Positions 17,988 through 27,534 of a stretch of 64,000 bases of DNA are shown here, piece by piece. The first letter of the stretch is position 1; each line of letters starts with the position of its first letter. The notes under the pieces were generated by a model. It saw only the letters and a program-made list of their open reading frames with translations. It searched no databases and was not told where the DNA came from. Made by a program: the position numbers and the translations under genes. This DNA is from Actinomyces radicidentis (lineage in GTDB: Bacteria; Actinomycetota; Actinomycetes; Actinomycetales; Actinomycetaceae): assembly GCF_001553565.1 (NCBI RefSeq), contig NZ_CP014228.1:2046001-2110000 (forward strand), given 5' to 3'.

Positions 17988-20882
17988 GTGGCAAAACCAC
18001 GCGTTCACGAGCTCGCGAAGGAGCTCGACCCCACTGGCAAGAAGATCACGTCCAAGGTGATCCTGGCCTGGCTCAAGGACCAGGGAGAGTTCGTCAAGGC
18101 GGCCTCCTCCGCCGTCGAGCCGCCCGTGGCCCGTCGCGTCCGCGAGCACTTCGGCTCGCAGGCCGAGGCCGCCGACGGCGGTGCCAAGCCCGCCGCCCCC
18201 AAGCCGTCCTCCGCGCCCAAGCCCGGCGCCAAGCCGGCCGCCCCCGCGGCCCAGAAGCCCGCGGCCCCCGCCGCGCCCAAGGCCGCCTCCGAGGCTCCCG
18301 CGCCGTCGGCCCCGAAGCCGGCCGCGAAGCCCGCTCAGCAGCGTTCCGACGCGCCGACCCCCGGTCCGCGCGCCCCGAAGCCCGCGTCCGAGGCTCCGCG
18401 CGCCCCGCAGCGGCGCTCCGACGCCCCCACCCCCGGTCCGCGTCGCTCGGCGCCGACCCCGGGCCCGCGTCCCGGCGCCCCGCGCCCGGGCAACAACCCC
18501 TTCGCCTCCTCGCAGGGCATGCCCCGTCCCGGCGGTAACCGCCGCCAGGGCGGTCAGGGCGGTCCCCGTCCCGGTCAGGGCGGTCGTAACGGCGCCCCGC
18601 GCCCGGGCAACAACCCCTTCGCCTCCTCGCAGGGCATGCCCCGTCCCGGCGGCTCCGGCGGCCCGCGTCCGCAGGGCGGCCCCCGCCCCGGCGCGCGCAA
18701 CGGCGGTCCCCGTCCGGCCGGTGCCGGCAACGGCGGTCCCCGTCCTCAGGGCGGCGGTCCCCGTCCCGGCGGCCCGCGTCCCAACCCGGGCATGATGCCG
18801 GGTCACTCCTCCGTCGGTCGTCCCGGCGCCCCGGCCCGCGGCGGTCAGGGCGGTCGTGGCGGTCGCCCCGGCGGCGGTCGCGGCGGTGCCGGTGGCGGCG
18901 GTCCTCGCGGCGGCTTCGGCGGCCCCCGCGGCGGGCGCGGCGGACGCGGCTCCACCCAGGGCGCCTTCGGGCGCGGCGGTGGTCGCACCCGCGGACGCAA
19001 GTCGAAGCGCGCGAAGCGGCAGGAGTTCGAGCAGCAGGGCGCGCCGTCGATCGGCGGCGTCATCGTCCCCCGCGGGGACGGCTCGACCCCCCTGCGCCTG
19101 CGTCAGGGCGCCACGCTCACGGACTTCGCCGAGAAGATCGGCGCGAACCCGGCGGCCCTCGTCACGGTGCTCTTCCACCTCGGCGAGATGGTGACGGCCA
19201 CGCAGTCCGTCGACGAGGACACCTTCCAGCTCCTGGGCGCCGAGCTCGGCTACGAGATCCAGATGGTCTCCGCCGAGGACGAGGACCGCGAGCTGCTCGA
19301 GTCCTTCGACATCGACCTCGAGGCCGAGGAGGCCGAGGAGGACGACTCCGACCTCCTCCCGCGTCCCCCGGTCGTCACGGTCATGGGCCACGTCGACCAC
19401 GGTAAGACCAAGCTCCTCGACGCGATCCGCTCCACGGACGTCGTCGCGGACGAGGCCGGCGGCATCACGCAGTCGATCGGCGCCTACCAGGTGCGCGTGC
19501 ACCTGAACGACGAGGAGCGCCCGATCACCTTCATCGACACCCCCGGTCACGAGGCCTTCACGGCCATGCGCGCACGCGGTGCCGAGGTCACGGACATCGC
19601 GATCCTCGTGGTCGCGGCCGACGACGGCGTCATGCCGCAGACGGTCGAGGCCCTCAACCACGCGCAGGCGGCCGGCGTGCCGATCGTCGTCGCGGTCAAC
19701 AAGATCGACAAGGAGGGCGCGAACCCGGAGAAGATCCGCGGTCAGCTCACCGAGTACGGTCTCGTGCCCGAGGAGTACGGCGGCGACACGATGTTCGTCG
19801 ACATCTCCGCCAAGCAGCGCCAGAACATCGACGGGCTCCTCGAGGCCGTCCTGCTGACCGCCGACGCCGCTCTGGACCTGCGCGCCAACCCGAGCACGGA
19901 CGCCCGAGGCGTCACGATCGAGGCGAAGCTCGACAAGGGCCGTGGCGCCGTCTCGACGATCCTCGTCGAGCGCGGCACGCTGCGCGTCGGCGACCCGATC
20001 GTCGCCGGTGCCGCCTACGGCCGCGTGCGCGCCATGTTCGACGAGCACGGCAGCTCCCTGGAGGAGGCCGGCCCCGCGCGTCCGGCCCTCGTCCTGGGCC
20101 TGACCAACGTGCCGAGCGCGGGCGACTCCTTCATCGTCGCCCCCGACGACCGCACCGCCCGTCAGATCGCCGACAAGCGCGAGGCCGCCGAGCGCGCCGC
20201 CATGCTGGCCAAGCGCCGCAAGCGCGTCTCGCTGGAGAACCTCTCCGACGTCCTCAAGGAGGGCAAGGTCGACACCCTCAACCTCATCCTCAAGGGCGAC
20301 AGCTCGGGTGCGGTCGAGGCGCTGGAGGACTCCCTGCTCAAGATCGACGTCGGCGACGAGGTCGCGCTGCGCGTCATCCACCGCGGTGTCGGTGCGATCA
20401 CGCAGAACGACGTCAACCTGGCCACGGTCGACTCCGCCGTCATCATCGGCTTCAACGTCCGTCCGGCCGAGCGGGTCGCCGAGCTGGCGGACCGCGAGGG
20501 CGTGGACATGAAGTTCTACTCGGTCATCTACAACGCGATCGAGGACGTCGAGGCCTCCCTCAAGGGCATGCTCAAGCCGATCCATGAGGAGGTCGAGCTC
20601 GGCACCGCCGAGATCCGGCAGGTCTTCCACTCCTCCAAGTTCGGCTCGATCGCCGGCTCGATCGTCCGCTCCGGCATCATCAAGCGCGGCACCAAGGCCC
20701 GCCTGGTGCGCGACGGCGTGGTCGTCAACGGCGACCTCACCATCGAGACACTGCGCCGCGAGAAGGACGACGTCACCGAGGTCCGCGACGGCTACGAGTG
20801 CGGTATCAACCTGGGCTTCAAGGACATCGCCGAGGGCGACGTCATCGAGACCTGGGAGATGCGCGAGAAGCCGCGCGACTGA
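17988..20882 (+). CDS. infB: Translation initiation factor IF-2
   Basis: 964 residues. GTPase that places fMet-tRNA on the 30S subunit. An N-terminal IF2N helix bundle (residues 1-50) is followed by a long Ala/Pro, then Gly/Pro/Arg-rich linker (about 60-340) with a duplicated [19 protein letters not shown] unit, then a second IF2N domain, the G domain with [14 protein letters not shown] (G1), DTPGHEAF (G3) and NKIDK (G4), and C-terminal beta-barrels. GTG 17988 has AGGAG five bases upstream. The long disordered linker is typical of actinobacterial IF-2. Confidence 0.97.
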   Translation: MAKPRVHELAKELDPTGKKITSKVILAWLKDQGEFVKAASSAVEPPVARRVREHFGSQAEAADGGAKPAAPKPSSAPKPGAKPAAPAAQKPAAPAAPKAASEAPAPSAPKPAAKPAQQRSDAPTPGPRAPKPASEAPRAPQRRSDAPTPGPRRSAPTPGPRPGAPRPGNNPFASSQGMPRPGGNRRQGGQGGPRPGQGGRNGAPRPGNNPFASSQGMPRPGGSGGPRPQGGPRPGARNGGPRPAGAGNGGPRPQGGGPRPGGPRPNPGMMPGHSSVGRPGAPARGGQGGRGGRPGGGRGGAGGGGPRGGFGGPRGGRGGRGSTQGAFGRGGGRTRGRKSKRAKRQEFEQQGAPSIGGVIVPRGDGSTPLRLRQGATLTDFAEKIGANPAALVTVLFHLGEMVTATQSVDEDTFQLLGAELGYEIQMVSAEDEDRELLESFDIDLEAEEAEEDDSDLLPRPPVVTVMGHVDHGKTKLLDAIRSTDVVADEAGGITQSIGAYQVRVHLNDEERPITFIDTPGHEAFTAMRARGAEVTDIAILVVAADDGVMPQTVEALNHAQAAGVPIVVAVNKIDKEGANPEKIRGQLTEYGLVPEEYGGDTMFVDISAKQRQNIDGLLEAVLLTADAALDLRANPSTDARGVTIEAKLDKGRGAVSTILVERGTLRVGDPIVAGAAYGRVRAMFDEHGSSLEEAGPARPALVLGLTNVPSAGDSFIVAPDDRTARQIADKREAAERAAMLAKRRKRVSLENLSDVLKEGKVDTLNLILKGDSSGAVEALEDSLLKIDVGDEVALRVIHRGVGAITQNDVNLATVDSAVIIGFNVRPAERVAELADREGVDMKFYSVIYNAIEDVEASLKGMLKPIHEEVELGTAEIRQVFHSSKFGSIAGSIVRSGIIKRGTKARLVRDGVVVNGDLTIETLRREKDDVTEVRDGYECGINLGFKDIAEGDVIETWEMREKPRD
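18474..18535 (+). repeat. 62-bp direct repeat in infB, copy 1
   Basis: Identical to 18591-18652 over all 62 bases. It encodes the [21 protein letters not shown] segment of the IF-2 linker. The exact nucleotide match, including third codon positions, points to recent duplication or gene conversion. Confidence 0.9.
18591..18652 (+). repeat. 62-bp direct repeat in infB, copy 2
   Basis: Second copy of the repeat at 18474-18535, offset by 117 bases (39 codons), so unequal recombination would delete or add a linker module in frame. Confidence 0.9.
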
Positions 20883-20921
20883 GCGCGCGGACCGCTGCCG
20901 GGAGCACCGGCTGAGCAACGT

Positions 20922-20959
20922 CGGCGGGGCCGGCCACCACCTGGTGGCCGGCCCCGCCG
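20922..20959 (+). terminator. Terminator hairpin after infB
   Basis: An 18-bp perfect stem around the two-base centre CC (left arm 20922-20939, right arm 20942-20959), rich in GGCC, 39 bases after the infB stop. No T-tract follows. Confidence 0.75.
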
Positions 20960-21010
20960 TCGGCGTACCCGGGTGCTGCGAAGCCGTGCGATGTCCTGCG
21001 GCGCTCCCGT

Positions 21011-21086
21011 GGTCGACCGTCAGTGCACTGCTCGACCGCTCGACTCCTGGAAGTCAGACGGTCGACCGGAGCATTGACGGTCGACC
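21011..21086. repeat. Three copies of GACGGTCGACC in the infB downstream gap
   Basis: GGTCGACCGTC at 21011-21021 is the inverse of GACGGTCGACC at 21057-21067 and 21076-21086, the latter two 19 bases apart. They lie between the two terminators of a convergent gene pair. No protein is encoded here; role unknown. Confidence 0.6.
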
Positions 21087-21144
21087 CGGTGAGGGGGGCG
21101 TGACGGCGCAGCCGACCGCCTGAGAACGCGTGCCGCACGAGGAA

Positions 21145-21176
21145 GGGGCGGGGCCACCGTGTGGTGGCCCCGCCCC
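21145..21176 (-). terminator. Terminator hairpin of the molybdo-oxidoreductase gene
   Basis: A 14-bp perfect stem, GGGGCGGGGCCACC (21145-21158) with its complement at 21163-21176, loop GTGT. It sits 22 bases beyond the minus-strand stop. Confidence 0.75.
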
Positions 21177-21198
21177 TCGCGGCGGTGTGCCGGGCGCG

Positions 21199-22773
21199 TC
21201 AGATGCGCGCGTCGACGTCCTGGTAGCCGGAGTCCTCGCGGGTTCCGCCCATGCCGTCGCCCACCTCCCGGTAGTCGCGGATCATCGTGACGGAGCGGAC
21301 CCACTTGACCATCTTGTAGCCGTGGCCGGACTCGCAGCGCAGGCGCAGCGGCGCTCCGAACATGCCGGAGAGCGGCTCGTCGTTGCGGCTCCAGGCGAGC
21401 AGGGTCTCGTCCTCGAGCGCGAGGTCGAGCGGGAGGCAGGTGTAGTACGGCTCGACGGGTCGGCCGTCGTGCATGTGCTGCGCCTTGCCGAAGGACTCGA
21501 ACATGACCCACTTGGCCTCGGGATCGATCTCGCCGACCTGGTCGAGCAGGTCGCGGACGCGGATGCCGGTCCACTTCGCGATGCCTGTCCAGCCCTGCAT
21601 GCACGTGTGCATGGTGATCTGAGACTGCGTGGCGATCTCACGGAGCTCCTCCAGGGAGAAGGACGCCGGGTGGGAGACCATGCCTCCGACCTCGAGCCGG
21701 AAGTCCTTGAAGTCGCCCGCGGCGAGCTCGTGCCACTCCTCGGACTCGTCCATGGAGGGCGTGCGGGTGTTGACCCAGTGGAAGGGAGAGATGTCCTTCT
21801 CCGTCCAGACCTTCTTGGTGCGCTGGGTGGAGGAGAAGTGGTCGATCGTCAGCTTCTTGACGGGGCGGGTGGCGCCCCAGAGGACCCGCTGGCTGCGGCG
21901 CAGGTCGGAGAGCGTCCAGTAGGACTGGGCGATCCAGAGGGCCACGACGATCGCGACGGTGATGAGGACGATCGCGAGGGCCGAGCCCGCCCTGGCCGGG
22001 TCATAGTGGCCGTACACGATGTGCGTGAGGTTGTGGTCGCGGTGCACGACGAACACGAGGACGACGTGGACCAGGGCGAAGCCGAGGTAGATGACCAGGC
22101 CGAGGAAGTGCAGCGAGCGCGCCGTCTGACGGTTGTGCAGCATCTTCGCGTACCAGGGGAAGCGGCCGATGACGGCCGGGGACATGGCCGGACCGGTGAT
22201 CATCATGAGCGGGGCGGCGATGAAGATGATGGCGAAGTAGGCGAGCTGCTGGAGCCCGTCGTACGGGGTGAAGTCGCACAGGGACGGGGCCTGCAGGTGC
22301 AGGTAGGTGAGCAGCGAGTGCCAGGCGTCGGGGAAGATGCTCCAGCTCGTCGGGACCAGGCGTCCGGCGAGGCCGAAGCCGATGAGGCAGCCGACGTAGA
22401 TGAAGCCGTTGAGCATCCACAGCGTGGTGGCGATGCCGTGCCACGCGCGTCCCAGGCCGATCTTGGCGTGGCCGGGCAGGGCGATGAGGGGGGAGAGGTC
22501 GCGCTGGTCGTCGCGCGCCGTGAAGGCGCCCTCCTCCCACGGCACCTTGTCCTTGGTGAAGCGGATCCACTCGGAGCCCGGCGCGCACTGGTCGTTGAAG
22601 TACAGACGCGGGTGCGAGGCGAGGATCTCGATGCCGGAGCGGATGAGCATGCCCATGAGGATGAAGTTCACGAGGTGCGTGAAGCGGATCCACATGGGGA
22701 AGGTGTTCGTGTCGACGCACTGCTCCGCGGCGTCGGCCGCGGCCTGTGCGGCGTGGATGAGAAGGGGGGACAC
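21199..22773 (-). CDS. Membrane molybdopterin oxidoreductase fused to a cytochrome b561-type domain
   Basis: 524 residues. The N-terminal half has four to five membrane helices of the b561/formate dehydrogenase-gamma kind; H33, H112, H222 and H236 lie in or near helices and are candidate haem ligands. A cytoplasm-like linker leads to a sulfite-oxidase-type molybdopterin domain (about 350-510) with MHTCMQGWTGIAKWTG, whose Cys (C391) is the expected molybdenum ligand. Start GTG 22773 has AAGGA seven bases upstream. It likely passes electrons between a substrate and quinone; the substrate is unknown. Divergent from the nitric oxide reductase operon, with which it may share control. Confidence 0.82.
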   Translation of the reverse strand: MSPLLIHAAQAAADAAEQCVDTNTFPMWIRFTHLVNFILMGMLIRSGIEILASHPRLYFNDQCAPGSEWIRFTKDKVPWEEGAFTARDDQRDLSPLIALPGHAKIGLGRAWHGIATTLWMLNGFIYVGCLIGFGLAGRLVPTSWSIFPDAWHSLLTYLHLQAPSLCDFTPYDGLQQLAYFAIIFIAAPLMMITGPAMSPAVIGRFPWYAKMLHNRQTARSLHFLGLVIYLGFALVHVVLVFVVHRDHNLTHIVYGHYDPARAGSALAIVLITVAIVVALWIAQSYWTLSDLRRSQRVLWGATRPVKKLTIDHFSSTQRTKKVWTEKDISPFHWVNTRTPSMDESEEWHELAAGDFKDFRLEVGGMVSHPASFSLEELREIATQSQITMHTCMQGWTGIAKWTGIRVRDLLDQVGEIDPEAKWVMFESFGKAQHMHDGRPVEPYYTCLPLDLALEDETLLAWSRNDEPLSGMFGAPLRLRCESGHGYKMVKWVRSVTMIRDYREVGDGMGGTREDSGYQDVDARI

Positions 22774-23242
22774 CGTCGTTCCTTCGGGGGAGGGGACCCG
22801 CCGGGGAGGCCGGTCCGTGGATGGCTCGAATTCTACCGATGGTCGCCGGTAAATTCTGGGGATCCGTGCAAGGGGCGTGCTGGCAGTGTGACACGACCGT
22901 GCATCTCGCGACCTTCTGACACCTGCATTGGGACCATCGTCCTGTCGTCCTCGCCGCATGCCGATGCGCGGCGCGGCGTCGACGTCGTCAGAGGCGGCCG
23001 GGGCGGGTGCGAACCGGCACGCTGGGACGATTCTGTGCGCCTTCCGTGCCGTAATTCCTGGCCGAGAGCGCTGTGCGCCCCCGTTCGACGTGATTAGATA
23101 CGGATCAGTTCGGGGGAATTACCGGTGCGACGACGCCGCTCGGCCCTCGGCCGCCGTGAGCCGTCGCTCGCGGTCGAGACCATCGCGTTACCTTGGTCCC
23201 GACACCCCTGTCACGTCCCTTCCCCCACGGAGGTATCTCCCA
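22774..23242. promoter_or_regulatory. Divergent control region with repeated GAATT-ACCG boxes
   Basis: 469 bases without a gene. GAATTCTACCG (22828-22838) and CGGTAAATTC (22847-22856) form an inverted repeat (one-base bulge) around 8 bases; CCGTAATTCC (23049-23058) and GGAATTACCGG (23115-23125) are further related boxes in opposite orientation. These AT-containing boxes stand out in very GC-rich DNA. A nitric-oxide-sensing repressor such as an Rrf2/NsrR protein is one possible binder, by context only. Confidence 0.5.
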
Positions 23243-25585
23243 ATGTCAACCGTCGCTCAGACCGACGGGGCGCCGGGCCGCACCCAGCGCCTCATCGGGA
23301 AGGGCTGGATCCAGGCGGTCGCCCTCGTCATGCTCTTCGGCTTCACGGTCATGGGCATGCTCGCGTGGCGCACCTACTCGGACTCCATGCCCCAGCCCGA
23401 GAAGGTCGTCACCGAGTCCGGTGAGACCGTCTTCACCACCCAGGACATCACCAAGGGCCAGGAGATCTTCCAGGCCCGCGGCCTCATGGAGTACGGCACG
23501 ATCGTCGGCCACGGCGGCTACCTCGGCCCGGACTTCACCGCCCAGTACCTCCGCATGGAGGCACTGTCCGTCGAGAAGCAGCTCGAGCAGGCCGGAGACG
23601 CCAACGCCGCCGAGAGCATGAAGACCATGCTCCGGACCAACCGCTACGACGCCGGGACCGGCACGCTGGTCTGGACCGACGAGCAGGTCGAGGCCTACGA
23701 CCAGGCCGTCGAGTACTACACGAACATGTTCGGGCCCGACGCCCAGAAGAACGGCCTCAAGCCCGACCTCATCACGGACAAGACCGAGCTCGAGCAGGTC
23801 ACCGCCTTCTTCGGCTGGACCGCCTGGGCCTCCGCCGCCGACCGCCCCGGCAAGGACTACTCGTACACGAACAACTGGCCGGCCGAGCCGCTCGTGGGCA
23901 ACTCGCCCACCGGCGACCTCATGATCTGGTCCGTCATCTCCCTCATCGTCCTCATCGGCGGCATCGGCATCATGTTCGCCGTCTACGGCCGCTGGAGCGC
24001 GAAGATCGGCTGGCACTCCGAGGAGGCCCCGGCCCTGTCCTTCCGCCAGCCCGGCGAGATCGGCCTGACCAGGTCCCAGCGCGTCGTCGCCTGGTTCGTC
24101 TTCACCATCGCGGCGCTGTTCGTCGTCCAGACCCTCGTCGGGGCCCTGGCCGAGCACTACCGCGCCGACGTCCTCAGCTTCTTCGGCTTCGACATGGCCA
24201 AGTGGATCCCGTACTCGCTGGCCCGCACCTGGCACGTCCAGCTCTCCCTGTTCTGGACCGCCATCGGCCTGCTCGCCGCCGGCCTGTTCATGACGCCCTT
24301 CATCGCGCGCCGTGAGCCCAGGAAGCAGCACGTCCTCACGTGGGTCCTGCTCATCGCGGCGGCCGCCGTCGTCGTCCTGTCCTGCCTCGCCGAGGCGGCC
24401 TCCGAGCACGGCCTGTCCTGGGCCAAGGGGCCGATCTTCGCCCAGCAGTGGGAGTACCTCGACCTGCCGTTCCTCTTCCAGGTGCTGCTCACCGCGGCCC
24501 TGTTCGTGTGGGTCTTCATCATCTACCGCGCCATGCGCGGCCGCCTCAAGAACGAGCACGTCGCCAACATGCCGTGGCTCTTCATGTTCTCCGCGCTGGC
24601 CATCCCGGCCTTCTACGCGGTCGGCATGATGGCCCGCACGACGACGCACCTGTCCGTCGCCGAGTTCTGGCGCTTCTGGGTCGTCCACCTCTGGGTGGAG
24701 GACTTCCTCGAGCTCTTCACCACGGTCATGGTCGCGTACTTCTTCGTCCTCATGGGCGTCGTCCGCGAGAAGATCGCGCTCGGCATCATCTACATGGACA
24801 TCATCCTGTACTCGGCCGGCGGCGTCATCGGCACGATGCACCACCTGTACTTCTCCGGCACCCCGGTGGAGAACATGGCCTTCGGCGCCTTCTTCTCCGC
24901 GGCGGAGGTCATCCCGCTGACCTTCCTCACCGTGGAGGCCTGGGCCTTCATGCAGCTCGGCGCCAACCGCCAGGGCAAGGAGGCCAAGCCCTTCCCGCAC
25001 CGCTGGGCCGTCATGTACCTCGTCGCCGTCGGCTTCTGGAACTTCCTCGGCGCCGGCGTCTTCGGCTTCCTCGTCAACCTCCCGATCGTCTCCTACTACG
25101 AGATCGGCACTGCCCTGACGGCGAACCACGCGCACGCCTCCATGATGGGCGTCTACGGCTTCATGGCCCTGGGCCTCGGCATGTTCGCGCTGCGCTACCT
25201 CATCCCCGAGGACAAGTGGCCCGAGCGCCTCGCCAAGGTCTCGTTCTGGAGCCTCAACATCGGCCTCGCCTGGATGTGCTTCGCGACCCTCTTGCCGCTC
25301 GGCATCCTCCAGCTCAACGAGGCCGTCGGCACCGGCTACTTCGAGGCCCGCCAGCTCACCTACATCACGAACCACACGAACACGATCATCGAGTGGGGAC
25401 GCATGCCGGGCGACCTCATCTTCATCCTCGGCGGTGCCCTGCCGTACCTCTACATCGCCTTCCTCGGCGTCAGGAACTGGCGCCACGGCAGGACGGTGGA
25501 GACCTTCGCGGAGGACGCCCTCTACGAGGAGCTCGACACCACGCCCAAGGCGTGGAAGGGCGAGCGTGCGGAGCTGAACGACTGA
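23243..25585 (+). CDS. norZ: Quinol-dependent nitric oxide reductase (qNor)
   Basis: 780 residues, the size of single-subunit qNor. It reduces 2 NO to N2O with electrons from quinol. Helix 1 (about 24-45) is followed by a periplasmic cytochrome c-like part without a CxxCH haem site (KGQEIFQARGLMEYGTIVGHGGYLGPDFT), then the NorB-like core of about 12 helices with RTWHVQLSLFWTAIGL (His of the haem sites), HLWVEDFLELFTTVMVAY (conserved Glu near the iron site) and NHAHASMMGVYGFMALG. ATG 23243 has CGGAGG nine bases upstream. First gene of a three-gene operon; suggests NO detoxification. Confidence 0.95.
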   Translation: MSTVAQTDGAPGRTQRLIGKGWIQAVALVMLFGFTVMGMLAWRTYSDSMPQPEKVVTESGETVFTTQDITKGQEIFQARGLMEYGTIVGHGGYLGPDFTAQYLRMEALSVEKQLEQAGDANAAESMKTMLRTNRYDAGTGTLVWTDEQVEAYDQAVEYYTNMFGPDAQKNGLKPDLITDKTELEQVTAFFGWTAWASAADRPGKDYSYTNNWPAEPLVGNSPTGDLMIWSVISLIVLIGGIGIMFAVYGRWSAKIGWHSEEAPALSFRQPGEIGLTRSQRVVAWFVFTIAALFVVQTLVGALAEHYRADVLSFFGFDMAKWIPYSLARTWHVQLSLFWTAIGLLAAGLFMTPFIARREPRKQHVLTWVLLIAAAAVVVLSCLAEAASEHGLSWAKGPIFAQQWEYLDLPFLFQVLLTAALFVWVFIIYRAMRGRLKNEHVANMPWLFMFSALAIPAFYAVGMMARTTTHLSVAEFWRFWVVHLWVEDFLELFTTVMVAYFFVLMGVVREKIALGIIYMDIILYSAGGVIGTMHHLYFSGTPVENMAFGAFFSAAEVIPLTFLTVEAWAFMQLGANRQGKEAKPFPHRWAVMYLVAVGFWNFLGAGVFGFLVNLPIVSYYEIGTALTANHAHASMMGVYGFMALGLGMFALRYLIPEDKWPERLAKVSFWSLNIGLAWMCFATLLPLGILQLNEAVGTGYFEARQLTYITNHTNTIIEWGRMPGDLIFILGGALPYLYIAFLGVRNWRHGRTVETFAEDALYEELDTTPKAWKGERAELND

Positions 25586-26508
25586 TGCCGGTCCCCGACC
25601 TGAGCGTGTGGCTCGTCGCCGTCTACGCACTGGTCCTGCTGGGCGTTGCGTGGCTCGTGGATGTCCTCGGGTCGCGCAGCGCCCGGCGCTCGCTCAACTG
25701 GCGCCAGGCCGACTTCGTCTACCACGACGACGTCGACGGGTGGCGGTGCCACGAGGACCAGTGGCTGTGGCCCACGGCCTTCGACCCGGACAAGCGGGTC
25801 ATCCGCTACGAGGGCGCCCACGCCATCTGCGGGCGCTGCCCGTCGAAGGACACGTGCTCGCCCACCCCGGGGCCCCGCGAGATCACCAAGCCGGTGGACC
25901 CGTGGCCCTACTCCGAGGCGGGTCGCTTCCACCGCGGCGTCGCCCTCGTCATCGCCACGGTCGGCTGCTTCCTGTGCCTGTTCCTCATGGTGCTGTTCCG
26001 GGGTGCGGCGGACCGCGTCCTCCTGGGCGCGACCTTCGCGCTCATGATCGGCGGGACCTACCCCCTGGCCCGGCACCTGTGGAGCACCCCGGACAACGCT
26101 CCGAAGAACCTCCCGCACGTCGGCTCCGCCGAGCGCGTCACCGCCGACGCCGCACGCCGTGCGGGAGCCGCCGCGCCCGTCCCGGTCACCATCGGCGAGC
26201 GCCCCAGCGGCTACCGATCCGTGCGCGAGGCCGCCGAGCGCATCGCGCAGGCGAAGACCGAGTCCCGCTCCACCGGGCGGGCCGTCAAGGTCTCCTTCCT
26301 GCGCGACGGCGCCGACGCCGATCCGAGCGCCGCCCCGGAGCCCGAGCTCGCGCACCTCGCCGCCGTCCGCTCCCGCAAGAGCCGCTTCGCCGGCCTCAGC
26401 GGCACGGCCGGCCAGGCCTCGACGACCGAGGAGCCGCGCCGGTCCTGGGCCTCCGCCTGGAACCCGGCCACCACCACGTCCACCTCCAGCGAGGAGTCCC
26501 TCTCATGA
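25585..26508 (+). CDS. Membrane protein with a Cys motif, coupled to norZ
   Basis: 307 residues, not recognised. One helix at the N-terminus (about 5-27), then a soluble segment with C55-H56 and CGRCPSKDTC (C82, C85, C91), which could hold zinc or an iron-sulfur centre, then two helices (about 115-155) and a long Ala/Arg/Ser-rich soluble tail. The ATG overlaps the norZ stop by one base (TGATG) and the end overlaps the SPFH gene by ATGA, so it is part of the NO reductase operon. A role in assembling or protecting qNor is possible but unproven. Confidence 0.8.
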   Translation: MPVPDLSVWLVAVYALVLLGVAWLVDVLGSRSARRSLNWRQADFVYHDDVDGWRCHEDQWLWPTAFDPDKRVIRYEGAHAICGRCPSKDTCSPTPGPREITKPVDPWPYSEAGRFHRGVALVIATVGCFLCLFLMVLFRGAADRVLLGATFALMIGGTYPLARHLWSTPDNAPKNLPHVGSAERVTADAARRAGAAAPVPVTIGERPSGYRSVREAAERIAQAKTESRSTGRAVKVSFLRDGADADPSAAPEPELAHLAAVRSRKSRFAGLSGTAGQASTTEEPRRSWASAWNPATTTSTSSEESLS

Positions 26509-27446
26509 CCATGCCCGTCGCGCTCATCATCGTGGTGATCGTGCTCATCATCCTGCTGCTCGTCTTCGGTCTGAAGATCGTCAGCCAGTACGAGCGGGGC
26601 ATCGTCTTCCGGCTCGGCCGCCTCCGGCCGATCGCCCAGCCGGGCCTCCACTTCGTCGTCCCGCTCTTCGAGCGCATGGAGCGCGTCGACACCCGTGTCG
26701 TCACGCTGACGATTCCGCCCCAGGAGGTCATCACCGAGGACAACGTGCCGGCGCGCGTCAACGCCGTCGTGCTGTTCAACGTCATCGACCCGGTCAAGGC
26801 CGTCATGGAGGTGGAGAACTACGCGATCGCGACCTCCCAGATCGCCCAGACCACGCTGCGCAGCGTCCTGGGGCGCGTCGACCTCGACACGGTCCTCGCG
26901 CACCGGTCGGCGCTCAACGCGGACCTGCGCGACATCATCGAGGCCCAGACCCAGCCCTGGGGCGTCGAGGTGAGCGTCGTCGAGATCAAGGACGTCGAGA
27001 TCCCCGAGCAGATGCAGCGCGCCATGGCGCGTGGCGCAGAGGCCGAGCGCGAGCGCCGGGCCAAGGTCATCAACGCCCACGGCGAGCTCCAGGCCTCCGA
27101 GGAGCTCCGCCAGGCGGCTGACACTCTCTCGAAGTCGCCCGCCTCGCTCCAGCTGCGCTACCTGCAGACGCTCCTCGAGCTCGGCGCCGACCAGAACTCG
27201 ACGGTCGTCTTCCCACTGCCCATGGACCTCATCGGCCCGCTCGTCAAGCGCTTCGTCGGCTCCGACGACGCCGAGGACGCCTCCGCGCAGGGGGACGAGC
27301 CCTCCGCCGACCAGCGCGACGCCGTCGCCGAGGCCGAGCGTCTCTCGCAGCCCTCGGCTCCGGCCGACCTGCGCAGCGTCCGCGAGGCGGTCGAGGCCGC
27401 GGCCTCGGAGACGAGTCTCCCCGACGAGGAGCGCCCCGCGTTCTGA
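26505..27446 (+). CDS. SPFH/band 7 (stomatin-like) membrane protein
   Basis: 313 residues. An N-terminal membrane anchor (VALIIVVIVLIILLLVFGL) is followed by the SPFH domain with SQYERGIVFRLGRLRPIAQPGLHFVVPLFE and VDTRVVTLTIPPQEVITEDNV, then a coiled-coil segment (QRAMARGAEAERERRAKVINAHGEL) and a final oligomerisation part and acidic tail. Stomatin relatives scaffold membrane microdomains and affect other membrane proteins. ATG 26505 overlaps the preceding stop; GAGGAG lies eight bases upstream. Probably supports the membrane enzymes of this operon. Confidence 0.92.
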   Translation: MTMPVALIIVVIVLIILLLVFGLKIVSQYERGIVFRLGRLRPIAQPGLHFVVPLFERMERVDTRVVTLTIPPQEVITEDNVPARVNAVVLFNVIDPVKAVMEVENYAIATSQIAQTTLRSVLGRVDLDTVLAHRSALNADLRDIIEAQTQPWGVEVSVVEIKDVEIPEQMQRAMARGAEAERERRAKVINAHGELQASEELRQAADTLSKSPASLQLRYLQTLLELGADQNSTVVFPLPMDLIGPLVKRFVGSDDAEDASAQGDEPSADQRDAVAEAERLSQPSAPADLRSVREAVEAAASETSLPDEERPAF

Positions 27447-27472
27447 CCCCGGGAGCGCCCCAGGGCGTCACC

Positions 27473-27523
27473 GACGGCGAGAGGGCCGCAGCACCGTGCA
27501 GGTGCTGCGGCCCTCTCGCCGTC
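27473..27523. terminator. Bidirectional terminator between the SPFH gene and rarD
   Basis: A perfect 23-bp stem (27473-27495 with 27501-27523) around the loop GTGCA, between two convergent genes. It can act in both directions. Confidence 0.85.
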
Positions 27524-27534
27524 CGTGCGAGCGG

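Noticed and set aside
18474-18652. CRISPR-like repeat array
   Set aside because: Only two copies, in frame inside infB and encoding part of the IF-2 linker; no cas genes.
22928-23242. N-terminal extension of norZ to an upstream ATG
   Set aside because: The extra 105 residues are unlike any qNor, while ATG 23243 has a well-placed CGGAGG.
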